A stretch of DNA of 64,000 nucleotides from Sambucus nigra (GCA_949130495.1 OX422214.1:5130046-5194045); one strand, 5' to 3'; shown: positions 20,943 through 32,695, counted from the stretch's first letter. The notes: generated by a model from the sequence alone, not told the origin. A program made the numbers and translations.

Positions 20943-22550
20943 TAACAGCACCCTACATAACAATTATGGTGTGGGCATACTCTGCTATCCAGTCCCCGTA
21001 TCACTCGTACTAAGGGAAATACAAGTTCGGAATCACTCTCGAACTGTATTTAAACAAAACACAAACAATATTGAGGCGAAGCATAGTTTCCAAGTCCAAG
21101 AGGTCAGCACATACCCTCACGTCTCTTAGGACCGTCTGACTATCTGTCCGATAGTGTGTACCTAGGATTCCTATCTTCTTGGGTATGAGTCAGTATCCCC
21201 CCTAAAGGTCCCATCGAGATAAGATTGTCCCAGCGCGGTAACCTCAGGAATAGCAAGTAGCGTGGCATGATTTTTACACGTATATAGTATATGCATAAAC
21301 ACAGTCATATAAAATTTACTACTATTAGCATATCAAATTTAGGTACATCTCATAACCCATAATTATGATATTTATCCTTATTTCTCATTGTTTAGTTATC
21401 ACATATAATGATTCGTTTCTTACTTTAATATTAGGAATTATTCCAACTTACTACGTAACACTCATGGATTCTGTCATCCAACATCATCCAAATCCATATT
21501 TTTAACTCCCAAACTACCAAAAATTTACACCACAATCATTCTAAACTCAAATGGACAATATTAAACGTAAGGCATGTGAGTGTTTCATCCAGAATCATGG
21601 ATTAAAGTGCCAAAATTTATACAATTCTTATGAACCCTAAAATTTTCTTCAAAATAATTCAAATCATTCTTTTTCTAGAATTTCTACTTCTAATCCATCA
21701 TAAATCCGTGGTTCAACCTCTACATGTGAAGGGGAATTCCAGATTATCATTTATATCACTACAACATGCAATTATTAATCTCCAACATGGGTTTTCTTTC
21801 ATAGAAACTCACCCTAATCAACCCTAAACTAATATGAATGAAGCATTAACGAAATTAAACAAGATAAATACTTGCGAGGAGATTTTTGTTTCTGATTTAC
21901 GGCTGAAATCGGTGTGGTGGTGATCCTTGTTACGCGATCTATCATTTGGCGGCGACGGTGGCGCAAACACAGGAGTTTTTGGCCTAGAACTCTTGGGCAA
22001 GCTCTCTCCTTCCTTCTCCAATCACCGTTTCTTATTTTTGGTTTAGTTAACCCTAGAATGCAACCTTAAGAATCTGATATAACTCTAAAATTTTCGTGGG
22101 TTTTGAAGCCTAACAATGTAAAATGTCCAAAATGCCCCCCCGGGGCGTCAATTAGGCCTAAAAACGCTCTGAGACTCAAACTAAACTCCTGGGTACATTT
22201 TTTTGACTATCTCGACCCTTCTGGACACTTTGGCACACTCGAAATGACCATACGGGTGACTTATAATTTATTCACTATTATTAATCAACATTTAGTCCTG
22301 ACATGACACGGGCGCGTCCCGACTTAAATTTTTAAAATTGACATTTTATTCACTCGTGACATTTAATAGAACCAATATCATATATTACTTTACTCATTAG
22401 TAATATTCAACAAATTTCCAATGGTTACTAACTCTCGTCATGTTAGTAATTATAACAAATTTAATTATCCGAATTTATATTAAATTAATATCTCACATTA
22501 AATTTAATAAATCCCCAAATTTATAAAGCATAAAAATACGGGGTATTACA
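19886..22550 (-). repeat. Tekay right LTR (5' LTR in element orientation)
   Basis: The 2665-bp LTR retains 20035-20441 (absent from the left LTR). Compared with the left LTR it has lost 395 bp through deletion between two TTCT words (equivalent to 13531-13534 and 13926-13929). It holds a long (TA)n at 20878-20941. Elsewhere the two LTRs differ by scattered substitutions only. Confidence 0.88.
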
Positions 22551-22579
22551 GAAAAAAGGAGGGGCAAGGGCTTTTTCCT

Positions 22580-22770
22580 GACAGATTTGTCACGGTCATG
22601 TCACGGTCATTGACCGTGACAACTTTATAGAATTGTCACTGTCAAAGACCGTGATAAGTTCATGACAACTGTGCTTTAACGGACTTTTCACAGTTAAATG
22701 AGCATGACAAGCCTTTGTCATGGACTTGTCATGGTCATTGACCGTGACAAGGCTAGCCTCTGAAAGGGTG
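22580..22770. repeat. CACTA subterminal motif array, right end
   Basis: Copies of GTCACGGTCATTGACCGTGAC-like words at about 22588-22620, 22635-22660 and 22720-22750. They are better conserved than at the left end and are followed by the terminal CACTA inverted repeat at 22767-22795. Confidence 0.8.
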
Positions 22771-22798
22771 CCAATTTCTCCATTTTGGTGTAGTGGAT

Positions 22799-22935
22799 GC
22801 ATGAAAGGTAATATTGACGAGCCATTTTAAATTTCTCACGTTTATGTTTTTCATTTGTTTTTTGTTTATATTTCCATCATATTGCAAGTATATTTTCCTT
22901 TTTTAGTTGGTGTGGTGCCGTTGGATGACAAGAAT
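22799..22935 (+). repeat. Copia LTR, right part of first copy
   Basis: Continues the LTR cut at 8585. 'TGTTTATATTTCCATCAT' is shared with 25152-25170. The stretch TGGTGCCGTTGG at 22913 resembles a tRNA-Asp-type PBS, but that is unusual for a copia element, so I do not rely on it. Confidence 0.5.
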
Positions 22936-23039
22936 TCGTATGAATGCTTTAGTTCCCATAAGGTTTTTGACAAAAGTCCTGAGTGTGATTTTGGTGTCAA
23001 CACACTAGTGTTTCGATGTTTTGGGTTGTTTTAATCAAT

Positions 23040-24036
23040 CATGTTCAGAAATATTGTTTCACATTAGAAAGTGGATGGATTTGATGGAAGTGTTAGCTTC
23101 ACGTTGTAATAAGGTAAAATATAAGATCTCCTTGTTGAACAAGGGTTAACAAGAGCATTGGAATGGAGGAGTAGGAAGCCAGATAAGATATTGAATGATG
23201 ATTAGGAGGATATATAGAGTCACTTACTCCCTATCGGTCATCATATTATCACTAATGTCAATGATGAGGATACGATGCCGAAGTTGTGGGAAAAACTACG
23301 GAAGCTCTGTTAGTGAAAAGCCTCATAAAAAGTTTAATTTTAATAGGGATATTTACCGTTAAAATATGTAGAAGGGTGGAAACATCATGGATAACATGAG
23401 TGTATTTCATCGGATTACGGATCCGCCGCCTATTTTTCGACCAACAATAGGGGCCTTCGACATCCCAAAGGCACGTGTGATTGGACAAGCCCCATGATGG
23501 ACGTGCCACACAGGCTTCCTTAACCAACGATACATGCCTTAGGGAGCCCGGATCCCCTCACTTCTGGTAATTTATTTCTAGCCCAGATTAAACTTAGAGG
23601 CTTTCAATCATAATCCACCGCATGGTAGATTCGGGCCACAGGCTTTTCAACCAAGCGCAATGATCAAATATTGCATATTACCTTCCATTTGAATTAATTT
23701 GGAAGCATATACACCGACACTTTGTATAGAAAGGATAACATAAAAATGGAATAGGTGGAATCAACTATATTATCTACGAGGAGAGAAAGTTTTTAGGGGA
23801 GGAGAGTTTAAGCTCGAATTTGTACGATCATGATGGGAATCACAGAAAAATACCAACAAGGTGGTAGGTATAGATCAATGGGTGGTGAAAAAGGTCGATT
23901 ATATTACAACTGCAAGGAGTGCCCTCATATAAATAGGGACTATCCTTTGAAGAAGGACGAGGGTGGCTTTAATAGTGCATTAGTGACATGCGCAAGAGGA
24001 ATATTTTGGAAAGTTTCTCACACTTTCCAAAGGTAA
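23040..24036 (+). pseudogene. Copia gag remnant (UBN2-like region and degenerate CCHC knuckle)
   Basis: Between about 23150 and 23420 the frames read EWRSRKPDKILNDD ... GHHIITNVNDEDTMPKLWEK ... and a shifted continuation ending MDNMSVFHRITD. This is the order seen in copia Gag ('W..LE..Y..KSL..K..L...L..LKM.EG....H...F'). After an interruption (about 23420-23830) the frame at 23830-24036 holds YYNCKECPHINRDYPLKKD, a CCHC-type knuckle in which the first and last cysteines are tyrosines. In active copies this domain packages element RNA. Several stops and at least one frameshift are present, and nothing recognisable of protease or pol follows. The open frame at 23527-23258 on the other strand is its shadow. 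Confidence 0.55.
23420..23830. other. Unassigned, locally GC-richer insert within the copia gag
   Basis: The gag reading breaks at GGATTACGGATCC (23418) and the next 250 bp (GATCCGCCGCC... to ...GGGCCACAGGC) has visibly higher GC than its neighbours. No ends or TSD are apparent. Source unknown. Confidence 0.35.
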
Positions 24037-24689
24037 CTCTTTATCTTGAACTGAGGGGATATAATGGATTCAAGATCTTTTAGTCATGCTTGATCCAAAA
24101 GACCATTTTGAGGCATTCCAAGATAAAAAGGAACGTGCCTTGTTTTTATCTAATGGAAGTAAATGTGTTGTTGAGGGTATGTGAATGGGGAAAATCAATA
24201 TGTTGAGGTGGAACACATTTTGGGGGGGGTGGACTATGCCCCATGGTTGCGAACAAACTTTCTATCTATTATTCGATTGGATTTCAAGGGTGACGATTGT
24301 CAGTAACGAGTGAAGTATTGAGAGTGGCATGTGATTGTATGTTCCTAGAAAAGGGAAAAGAGTGAGGTGGTCTGTATTATCTAAAATAGAGTCATATAAA
24401 GATTGCTCGATGCATGTCTCATTTTCTGATAGAATAGTGGTATCAATTGCAAGTTTCCCAAGAGCTGATATTGGTGGGAGGAAAAGTTCTACTAGGGTAG
24501 GGGATTGACCAAGGTCCCCCTCTATGGTCAACAAATGATTTTGACTTGGATTTGTAACACACATGCAATGGTTGTTCATGAATTAAGAAGCGTTAGAACC
24601 GTGTTTAATTTTGGGTGTTTAACTAGTACAATTTAGACCAATTGTTCACCATTTAAGAATTTTCAGGTGCGGATTTTCAAGTTGGTGGA
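24037..24689. other. Decayed copia interior
   Basis: The plus-strand frames are full of stops. A 105-codon minus-strand frame (24579-24262) is probably accidental. I see no protease or integrase motif. Confidence 0.35.
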
Positions 24690-25215
24690 CAACAATAATT
24701 TCTCATGAAGGAAAAAATTTATGAAATTTGGCTAAAAAATAATGAACCCAATTTTTTGTCTATTTGGTAAGCAACGAACTATAGTGAGCATGTTGCGAAA
24801 ACATCCAGGAGTACTGAAAATGGGTTTCAATAGGGGTATTTTGGGGTTCTCATAAGTAACGCTTTCTAACTAACGAGAACGATGAGGGGGATTTTCCATT
24901 ACGGTTTTATTGACATTGAGAGAGTTATTCGTAAAAAATGGCCAAGTAAGAGTTGGAGGTTTTGGGCTTCTAAACATGATTTCCATGTGAGATTTGGGTG
25001 TATTTGGGGTTTAGGTTGAGAGCATGAATAGCTTGTATATGATCCTACCATTCTATCCTATTTTAAAAAAAATTCTCTTTCTTGTGAATGTAAGTAGGGT
25101 AATATAATCAAAACACGTTAAATCTTTTTTGTTCATCTTGTTAATTAGTTCTTGTTTATATTTCCATCATCTTGAAATATATTTTCCTTCTTTGAATTGG
25201 GTGCGGAGCCATATA
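24690..25215 (+). repeat. Copia LTR, second copy (unoccupied site for the CACTA insertion)
   Basis: Collinear with 8170-8585 plus 22799-22935. At the point where the first copy carries the CACTA element, this copy reads CTTGTGAATGTAAGTAGGG (about 25081-25099) without interruption. Confidence 0.6.
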
Positions 25216-25790
25216 ATAGTCTAAGGAAACCCATACAAAGGGCCCTATAAAGTCTTATTGTTCTTAAGTTAAGTTTACTCACACATTATGACACTTCGAG
25301 ACTAAACCCTTTGGGTGGGTAGTACAACCACCTGCTTTCAATTGAAGAAGTTATCCCTTTGTTTCTAATAATTGATTCTTATATCCTTCTCTCTAAAATG
25401 TACCCAATTAAGATTGAATTTTAAATTCATTACCAAGCTCTAACTAAGGAAAGTCATAAAAATGATACCAAAAGGAATCACTTATTCGTAAGTTAATTAT
25501 ATGCTCACATTATGTGACTTTGAGTATAAACTCTTTGGGTTTAAGTTAGTACAACCATCTACTTTTCATTGAAAAAGTTATCCAGTTAGCCTCACTAAGC
25601 ATGCGATCTTTGATTAAGGAGACTCATATGAAGAATCTAAAAAAGATGCATCGTTCTTAAGTTAATTATTTACTCACACATTATGAGACTTAGAGACTAA
25701 ACCCTTTGGACTTGGTTAATTACAACCATCTACTTATAATTGATAAACTTATCCAATTGGGTTTCAGAATCTAAACCTAGCTAATCGTCT
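25216..25790. repeat. Three diverged tandem repeats of about 170-225 bp
   Basis: Each unit reads approximately TTAAGTTAATTA..CTCACACATTATG, then GACTA-AACCCTTTGG and ACAACCATCTACTT..ATTGAA, then AAGTTATCCAATT. Units start near 25258, 25485 and 25660. They differ strongly from each other, so the array is old. Confidence 0.65.
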
Positions 25791-27290
25791 CTATGATGGA
25801 CCAAATGATATTTGAATTTTAAATTCTTTATTAAGCACGTTATATTTGCAAAAACCTTATCCTTATCTCAAAACTCGCCATAACTTCCTCCATAAACTTA
25901 AACATCCAACTTCATATAACTTATTAGCATCATAAACCGATCTCATGTGAGTTCTAAACTTCATGCCACCTTTATTGATCAACCAAAATATCCTAATGAT
26001 ACACCAACAGGCACCTTTTTTATAGTTGTTAAATCCTTCTCGATATCACAAATCAATCAATGAATCAGAAATCATATTTTCAATAGAATCATAAGATTCG
26101 ATAATAACATGAAAAAGAGATAATAAATAATGTATAAATATGTCAAAAAATAGAATATAAAATAAAAAAGCACAGTATCGTGTAAAATCAATCTAGGACA
26201 TATTGGTGATGGAAAACGATCTTCCTATCACCAAAATGGTATTCGAAAGAAAATTTACCAAACATCCAAAACAATTTGCCAATGAAGAAATGTGTGGAGT
26301 TTCGTAGATATTTAATTTTGGTACATTTTGCCAACGAAGAAACATCTTTCCTAGTACCCACATCACCCATAACATCTAAAAAAGTGTCCAAAAATTGACC
26401 AAACAACAATATAAAATTATCGAAAGGCAGATTTGTACTAAAAATAACAAAAGAACTCACTAACAATTATAAAAAATCACCAAGAATCTAATGAAAGTGC
26501 ACATATTATTAAACTACCACTAAAATTTTCGAAAAATGAACAATTTCCCAAAGAACATTATCAATCAACCCGACAACACCCCCCCCCCCCCCCCCCACAC
26601 ACACACACAAAAAAAAAAAAGCTCATTACTTCATAAAGAACACCAACACACCCTAACAGGGTGAATAATTGGGGTCTGTCCCTAAAGCAAAAAGGAATAG
26701 AAGCGCTAATAAAAAAATATGGCCATAAAAACACCCAATTAGAACCACAATCGTGAAGAACAATGCTGGTGAACTGGTACGGCGAACATTGTTGATGACA
26801 CTGATGAAAAGTATTAAGTTTAGGTTTGGGGAGAAAGGATATTTAGAGACATTTTTTTATGGCTATGATACTTAAATGATTTTTATGATGTGACACCTTA
26901 ACCAAATGGATCCAATTAATTGTATTTTTACTAACTGTATTACAATTCTAAAAGGTTCTAGAGACTATAAAACTAAGGCCCAAAAGATGGAGGACCCAAT
27001 ATAAAGGGAAACATACTAAAATAACATGAAATCCAACAAAAATGACATATAACCTTCACTCAATCATTAAATTAAATGCAAAAATTACATGACCAACTAA
27101 TTCCACCTTCCATTCATAAGAGTGAACTCGGAATGCATCCAATCACCCATAACATCGCAACATCTCAATCTTGGTCTCGATAGATATTAGCGTCTTTGAA
27201 CCAATTCAAATATTTTTTTTGAGATGAAGAAATCTTGTTTTCATCTTTGCAACCAAAAGAGCACAGGTAACATAAGATCCTAAAGTAGAT
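25791..27290. other. Unassigned AT-rich repeat DNA
   Basis: No gene recognised. 26579-26620 is a composite run of 18 C, then (AC)n, then poly-A. The 92-codon frame at 26466-26188 has no family resemblance I can see. Confidence 0.3.
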
Positions 27291-27294
27291 ATAT

Positions 27295-27460
27295 TGTTTA
27301 GAAGTATTTGCTAAAATAAAGTCTTGTAGGAATGGAAATGAATATACACTTCTTCCAAAAGTTTAACATATATCTTTTGGTTAAAACATGGAAGAGGGAA
27401 ATGGGAAAGAATCTCTAAAAATTAAGTTCTTTTAAAAATCTCTCAAAATGGATTCAAGGT
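27295..27460. repeat. Dispersed repeat, unoccupied homologue of the SIRE insertion site
   Basis: 'TTTAGAAGTATTTGCTAAAA' followed by TAAAGTCTTGTAGG matches the left flank of the SIRE-like element (29303-29319) joined to its right flank (51531-51690), with no insertion. Confidence 0.7.
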
Positions 27461-29070
27461 TGTCTTACTTCGATAACATCCAATCAGATATAACAAAAAG
27501 TAAATAAATAATGTTTGTATGTCTAAGCAGAGATCTAGATGATGATAATAAGATTAACACTAAAAGATGTGTGGTTCAACCCTCAAGAATGAGCCTACGT
27601 CGACAAGTTTCTTTGTTTCTTTAGAATTAGATTTATACAGATGGTGTAGTATATCGGTCCGGACAGTAGAATCTTCTTAGGTTAATGCATAGGAGGGTTT
27701 ATTATCTGCCATGATCCCTGTGGGGGATCCAGTCTTTTATTGTGATTCCCCTTAAGGGAATGTTTGCTGGCCATCAAGCACTAGGTAAGAGAATCATTGT
27801 TAATAGGGCACTCACAAATACTTTAAGGTATCACCCATTAAGGGAAAGGTTTAGCACTTGCTGGCTATCTGACATGCCACACCCATTTGTTGGCCAGCTG
27901 CCATTGTCCCATGCTATGATTTTTACTTACTAGCATCCACCCAGTCTACCTAGGTAGAGAAGAGGTCAAGATTTTAGCTGAGCCAAGGTACCTTATCGGC
28001 ATCTGCTCGGCGGGGGCCAACGTATTTCACTGTTGAGTTATATCATACAATTCTCTTTGCTATATGAGTTATCCTACAAATATGGTATAACAAAAGCCCC
28101 TAAGACTTTTCCCATGACTGGCAAGAAGTGAGTGAAATTTTATATCAAATAATCCTGGTTAACATCTACTGGTACATAGGTGGACAATTGTTCTCCTCGA
28201 TCGGTCGAGCTTAAGTTGGCCACATGTCAGCAACTCGGTAAACCTTCTTTTGAGGCACATTTGACACATGCATTTTCGTTCCTCGTAAAAGCGAGGAAAA
28301 AATTCATTTTTTCTAATTCAAAAAACATCGTTCTAGCTTCTTATAGAGAAAGAGAGAAAAGACTAATAATCTGCTTCTGGGTTTTGTCTGTTTCATCCAC
28401 CCAAAACCAGCATTTATATAGAATCTTTAGCTATTATTCCCACAATCCCTCTTTATTTTTAACTGTTCCTTTATTTTTTTTGGTTTTCATGTTGCATTGA
28501 GGAATTGTTGTCTAGGGTCTAATTGATTCTAGGGTTTACTTAGGGTTATACCATGTGGCCTGTATGGGTGAGTCATCAAGAATCTGGAAATGCATTTATG
28601 ATATACATAAAATTTATCCCAATGTTTTTTCTGAGAGATTTCTCACCCCTCTCCAAGTTCTTAACTTTGAAAACAATTCGAAAAATCGTAACTTTATCCC
28701 TAAATTAACCCTTTTTTATGCGTCAGCCCCCAAGCTCCTAAGTGTTGAGTATGACACAATAGATTTTCACACTTTGGAGAGCCTCGATAGTGTAGACATA
28801 AGAGTTAGAGGGAAATTACGCTTACACTAGTGATACCAGTGCTTTTTTCCAACTGAATTATGAAGAGAAGGCTTTGCTGGATAATCAGGCCCTTCCACCA
28901 AACCAATAAAGGTTCCTTTGACAACCGAATAAATGGACATAGGAGAAGTTTCCACCACCTTTTATAACCCAAACACCTCTGATGCTAGGTCGTGCAAAAG
29001 CAATATCATGGCCGAAAACTTAACTGACTTAAGAATCTTGTTTCCATTCATCATGATGTAAACATCAGGA
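27461..29070. other. Unassigned region with short open frames
   Basis: Open plus-strand frames at 27742-27933, 28180-28500 and 28555-28830 (residues include SSRIWKCIYDIHKIYPNVF) have no family I recognise. They may be decayed exons of the same element as the remnant at 29070-29270, but I cannot show that. Confidence 0.25.
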
Positions 29071-29270
29071 CTCCTGATCCAGATGAGAGGGCTTATGATA
29101 GGAGATATGATGACGAGGTCTATTTCCCTCCTTGGGCTCTTCAGTTTAGAGTTCGTCTTCCCCTCCATCCTTCAATTAGGATTATCTTAAAGGGATATGA
29201 GTTCACCCTTACTCAGTTTCTTCCCAATGCTTATAGGTCTATTATTGGGGAAATTATCTACTGAAAAAGT
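29070..29270 (+). pseudogene. Transposase_28-like ('putative gypsy type transposon') remnant
   Basis: The plus-strand frame reads DRRYDDEVYFPPWALQFRV followed by RLPLHPSIRIILKGYEFTLT and QFLPNAYRSIIGEIIY, then a stop. The spacing of LPLHP, then a hydrophobic stretch, then LTQ-LPNA-R-IIG matches the conserved N-terminal block of plant proteins annotated as putative gypsy-type transposon (PF04195), which usually read 'FPLHPF...LL......L...QL.PN.WR...G'. Only about 60 residues are visible. The right side is removed by the SIRE-like insertion or by decay. The role of these proteins is not established. Confidence 0.4.
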
Positions 29271-30229
29271 ATGGGGGTTTGATATAAATGAGGATATGAG
29301 GATTTAGAAGTATCTGATATGTTGGAATATATGCCCCCAATTTAAAATTTCTTCCTTTTTAAATTTTAAATTTCCAATTGCGGAAGGATGGTTCGTCAAT
29401 AAATTTAAAAAAAATTATCTTTTCAAAATTCATAATTAAAATATTACATTTTAATTTCTTCAAAACAAAAATTAAACTTCAACAAATACGTGAAGTTTTC
29501 TTAACTACAAATTTAATTCAATAAAAGTCCTAAAATTTTCCTAACAATGATTTATTCAAATTTGCAATATAAGCACAAAAAGGTTAACACTCATTTTATT
29601 GAATTAAAATTAGTTGACTTGATTTAAATTAATCTAAAATCCACCCAAACTAATTTAGCACCAAATTAAAAAAATGTGTGATTTAAACCAATTTTTATTT
29701 TGATTATCCTAGCATCCCTATGATGATTTTTGTAAGTTAAAAAAAATCACACTACGCCGCGATGTACAAGGAAAACCCAAATAGGAAAAAACTCGGACGA
29801 CCCTGCCTACAAGCCCACTAAGTATGGTAATTACAAATACAAGACATACGACTTACTTCCTTGACTCAACTCCCTTAAATCCTTGACGAATTTTCTTGTA
29901 CCAATCTCCGCCTAGTCGATAACTTTGAAGTCCACCAAAATATTACAATCCACCAATGGGACTAGGTCACCATGAACCGACACACGGTGCCTTTCACCGT
30001 ATGAGAATGCCGCAGTAAACAAACTTTTTCCACTTTGTGGGTAGAGAATGAACCCCAAATATCTTCTTGTTGGGTAGAAAAGGAACTCGGTGCCAAACAC
30101 TCTCTAAGTAAGATATATATATATATATATATATATATTTAAGAACTTGGATTAAACAAACATGGGTGTAAAAATCTTGGTTTTGTTCTAAAGATTAAAA
30201 CATTTTAAATACAAAACCAAGGAGACTTT

Positions 30230-32695
30230 TTTAACACCCCGTATTTTTGACGATTTAAATAATTATGTGATTAATTATTATTGTGGGAATAAGTATGAGA
30301 TTAATTATTATTGTTGGATTAATTAAATTAAAATGGGAGGAATTGGTTTTTTATTAATCCGGATTAAAATAATTATTAACTAGCGTGCCAAGGGTTAATA
30401 CTTATTGTTGTGAACTATTAAATATTACTGTGTGATATGTAATATGGAATTATTATACTTGATAAATTGTCGGAAGTGAGAAATACGACAGTTTGGTAAT
30501 TTAAGTTTGACACGCGTGTGAGTCGTATCGGGACTAATTGAATGGAATAAAAAGAGAATTTATTTTTGTAATTCATATGGTCATTTAGAGCATGCCGTTG
30601 AGTCCAGGAGGGTCGAGATAGTAAGAAAACTCTACCCGGGTATTTTATTTGGACTCTGGGAAATTTTAGGCCAAACCGGCACTCCGTATGGGGTAGTTTT
30701 GTAATTTGGACTTTTGGGAAAATTAAATGGACGAAAATTAGAGAATAATTTTATCATCTATGGGAGTTTCCATGAGGGTTAAGTTACACAAATCAAGAAC
30801 ATCCACAGAGGGTGTGAGGGAGAACCAATTTCCAAGAGAGAAAGCTCAATTAGCACCACCGTGCACAACCGTGACCACCAACGCGTAGATCGAGAAGAGA
30901 GGAACGCATCTATACCAACATCACCAACGGAGTAGACCGTCATATTCGAGGAAAGTGTTTATTACTTACTTTCTTTAGCAATAATCATACTCATGTTAGT
31001 GTAGGTGAATTTATTCCTTGATTTACATGTTAATTGGGTGAAAATTTGGAGTTTCAATGATGATTAGAGACTGGACTAAATAGTTGATGCTATTCCTTCA
31101 TGTATGTAGAGATTAAACTAAGAAATTGAATTACATATTGATGAACGAATCTGGGTTGATTAGGTTCTTTAAATGAAAATTTGGAAACTAGGGTTCATAT
31201 GAATTAATTTGGGAGCTTTTATGTAATTATGATGATTAATGACGAATTAAGGATCCTAGGATGGTAGAAATGATTTATAACATGTTAGGTGTTGATGGGT
31301 ATTGATGGTGAGGCATTGGGTGTTGAATCTTAGAGGTGTTTAGGTTCAAAAATGGTAGAAAATGCAGAAATTTGGTGAAGAAGACGAAACAGTAAATCTT
31401 GCGTGAAGTCGCGCGAAGTGGTTCAAGCGAGATGGAGATCTAGCGCAAAGTCATTTGAACGACATGTGGAAGTGGTTCGAACGACATGTCATTCTAGTTC
31501 GAACGACAGGGTTAATTTATGGGAATTTTCTTAGAGTCTAGTTTTGAGTTTACCGGTTTATTGGAGTGAGAGAAACTTCCAAATAGTAAATTTAAATAAG
31601 ACGGAATTTTGGGAAAGTATGTGAGAATAAATACTTTGCTTATTTCGGTATAGAGAGAATGTACCATGGAGATTACGAGAGATATAGTAATCTAAATATT
31701 TGTACTATACGTAGTGTTGAGGTTAAAATACATATGATAAGTATATATGTAGGTTGGACAAATACCTATAAATTCTAATAGGATGTGTGTATGCCTATTA
31801 TGTAATATTATTGTTAAGAGCACAAATGGGTGATAACCTGGGGGTGCAAGAATCTTACTATTAGGTGCACTAATGAGTGATAACTCGAGGGTGCAAGAAT
31901 ATTGTTGATTAAGTGTACTAATGGGTGATAACCCGGGGGTACAAGGATGATTATTGATAGGTGCATTAATGGGTGCTAACCCGGGGATGCAGGAATTTCT
32001 TGATAGGTGCATTAATGGGTGCTAACCCGGGGATACATGATTCTCTTGATAGGAGAACTAATGGGTGATAACCCGGGGGTGCTGGATTATTCGTGATGAA
32101 TACACTAATGGGTCTTAGCCCGGGGGTGCAGGATTAGTATATATATATATATATATATATAATGAACTTGTGAATATTTCTACTGTGTGAAATTAGTAGA
32201 CTTGGTAATAATAATAATCATTACATTTCACCAAGTGGTCTTAACCTAAGGGTGCAAGATTAGTCTATATATATAAGGATGATGAGACTATATATATGTA
32301 TGAGTGTACTTGGGGTAAGTTTCTACTTTGTGAGACTAGTAGATAAAATGGAAATGAGAAATAAAATAATCTTAGTGGATAAAAGTTTAATCATTCATAC
32401 GGTGAATAATGAAACTTAGTATGTAAAATAAACTATCTGAATAGCGTATTGTATGGGCGATACGGGAATACTACTAGTGAGCCTAGTTAGTACTAGTATG
32501 GTTTCTGACTAGTTAGACTGGGTGATATAACTAAGGGGAGATTAGATGTATGTTAGGCGTGCACAATAGATGAGAGGTAAGAAACTCATGTGAGAGTGCG
32601 ATAACTAACATGCGTATAAGACCAGTTTTAAATACTTGCTAAATCATTTTTTACACCTCGGGCTCTGACCCGTTTCTTGTATCTCTTCTTTCTTT

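Larger units (their letters stand above)
12352..22550 (-). mobile_element. Ty3/gypsy retrotransposon, Tekay-like, complete in structure but coding-dead
   Basis: LTRs at 12352-15007 and 19886-22550 both start TGTGACACC and end GTATTACA. The TSD is GAAAA (12347-12351 and 22551-22555). The PBS for tRNA-iMet is at 19872-19883 (minus strand), two bases from the right LTR. The PPT on the minus strand is the complement of TACTTCCCTCTAATAA just right of 15007. The order on the minus strand is gag, zinc knuckle, protease, RT, RNase H, integrase, chromodomain-like tail, which is Ty3/gypsy order. The sequence type (FIDDILIYS, the WEHHYVEESTWERE tail, long LTRs) fits the Tekay/Del lineage. The reading frame is broken by several stops and frameshifts. 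Confidence 0.9.
8586..22795 (-). mobile_element. CACTA (En/Spm) DNA transposon, interrupted by a Tekay gypsy element
   Basis: The right terminus is a clean CACTA end: GGTGTAGTG at 22787-22795, reading CACTACACCAAAATGGAG inward on the minus strand. The left terminus at 8586 is a slightly decayed inverted copy (aACTgCACCAAAT). A 3-bp TSD GAT flanks it (8583-8585 and 22796-22798). Arrays of a TNPA-type subterminal motif lie inside both ends. Without the nested gypsy element it is about 4.0 kb. It carries a TNPA-like gene (9049-10702) and a short piece of TNPD (10915-11391), both on the minus strand. Most of TNPD is deleted, so it could move only if supplied with transposase in trans. The related second LTR near 25086 shows the unoccupied site. 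Confidence 0.85.
8170..25215 (+). mobile_element. Old Ty1/copia element, split by a CACTA insertion
   Basis: Two diverged direct repeats form the LTRs: 8170-8585 continued at 22799-22935, and 24690-25215. Between them (22936-24689) is a decayed copia-type gag with a UBN2-like stretch and a CCHC-like knuckle. Protease, integrase, RT and RNase H are absent, so the interior is reduced to about 1.75 kb. The exact LTR termini are not clear. The second LTR serves as an empty-site control for the CACTA insertion in the first. Confidence 0.55.

Noticed and set aside
22913..22929. TGGTGCCGTTGG read as a tRNA-Asp-type PBS, which would make the 8170-25215 element a Tat/Athila gypsy
   Set aside because: The interior gag remnant looks like copia, and similarity between the two LTR copies seems to continue through this stretch.
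29912..30100. 62-codon minus-strand frame near the SIRE LTR
   Set aside because: Lies wholly inside the LTR, is not preserved in the partner LTR (47480-47660), and has no known domain.
31815..32130. Regular 47-bp repeats considered as a CRISPR-like array
   Set aside because: Plant LTR context; the units are contiguous tandem repeats without distinct spacers.
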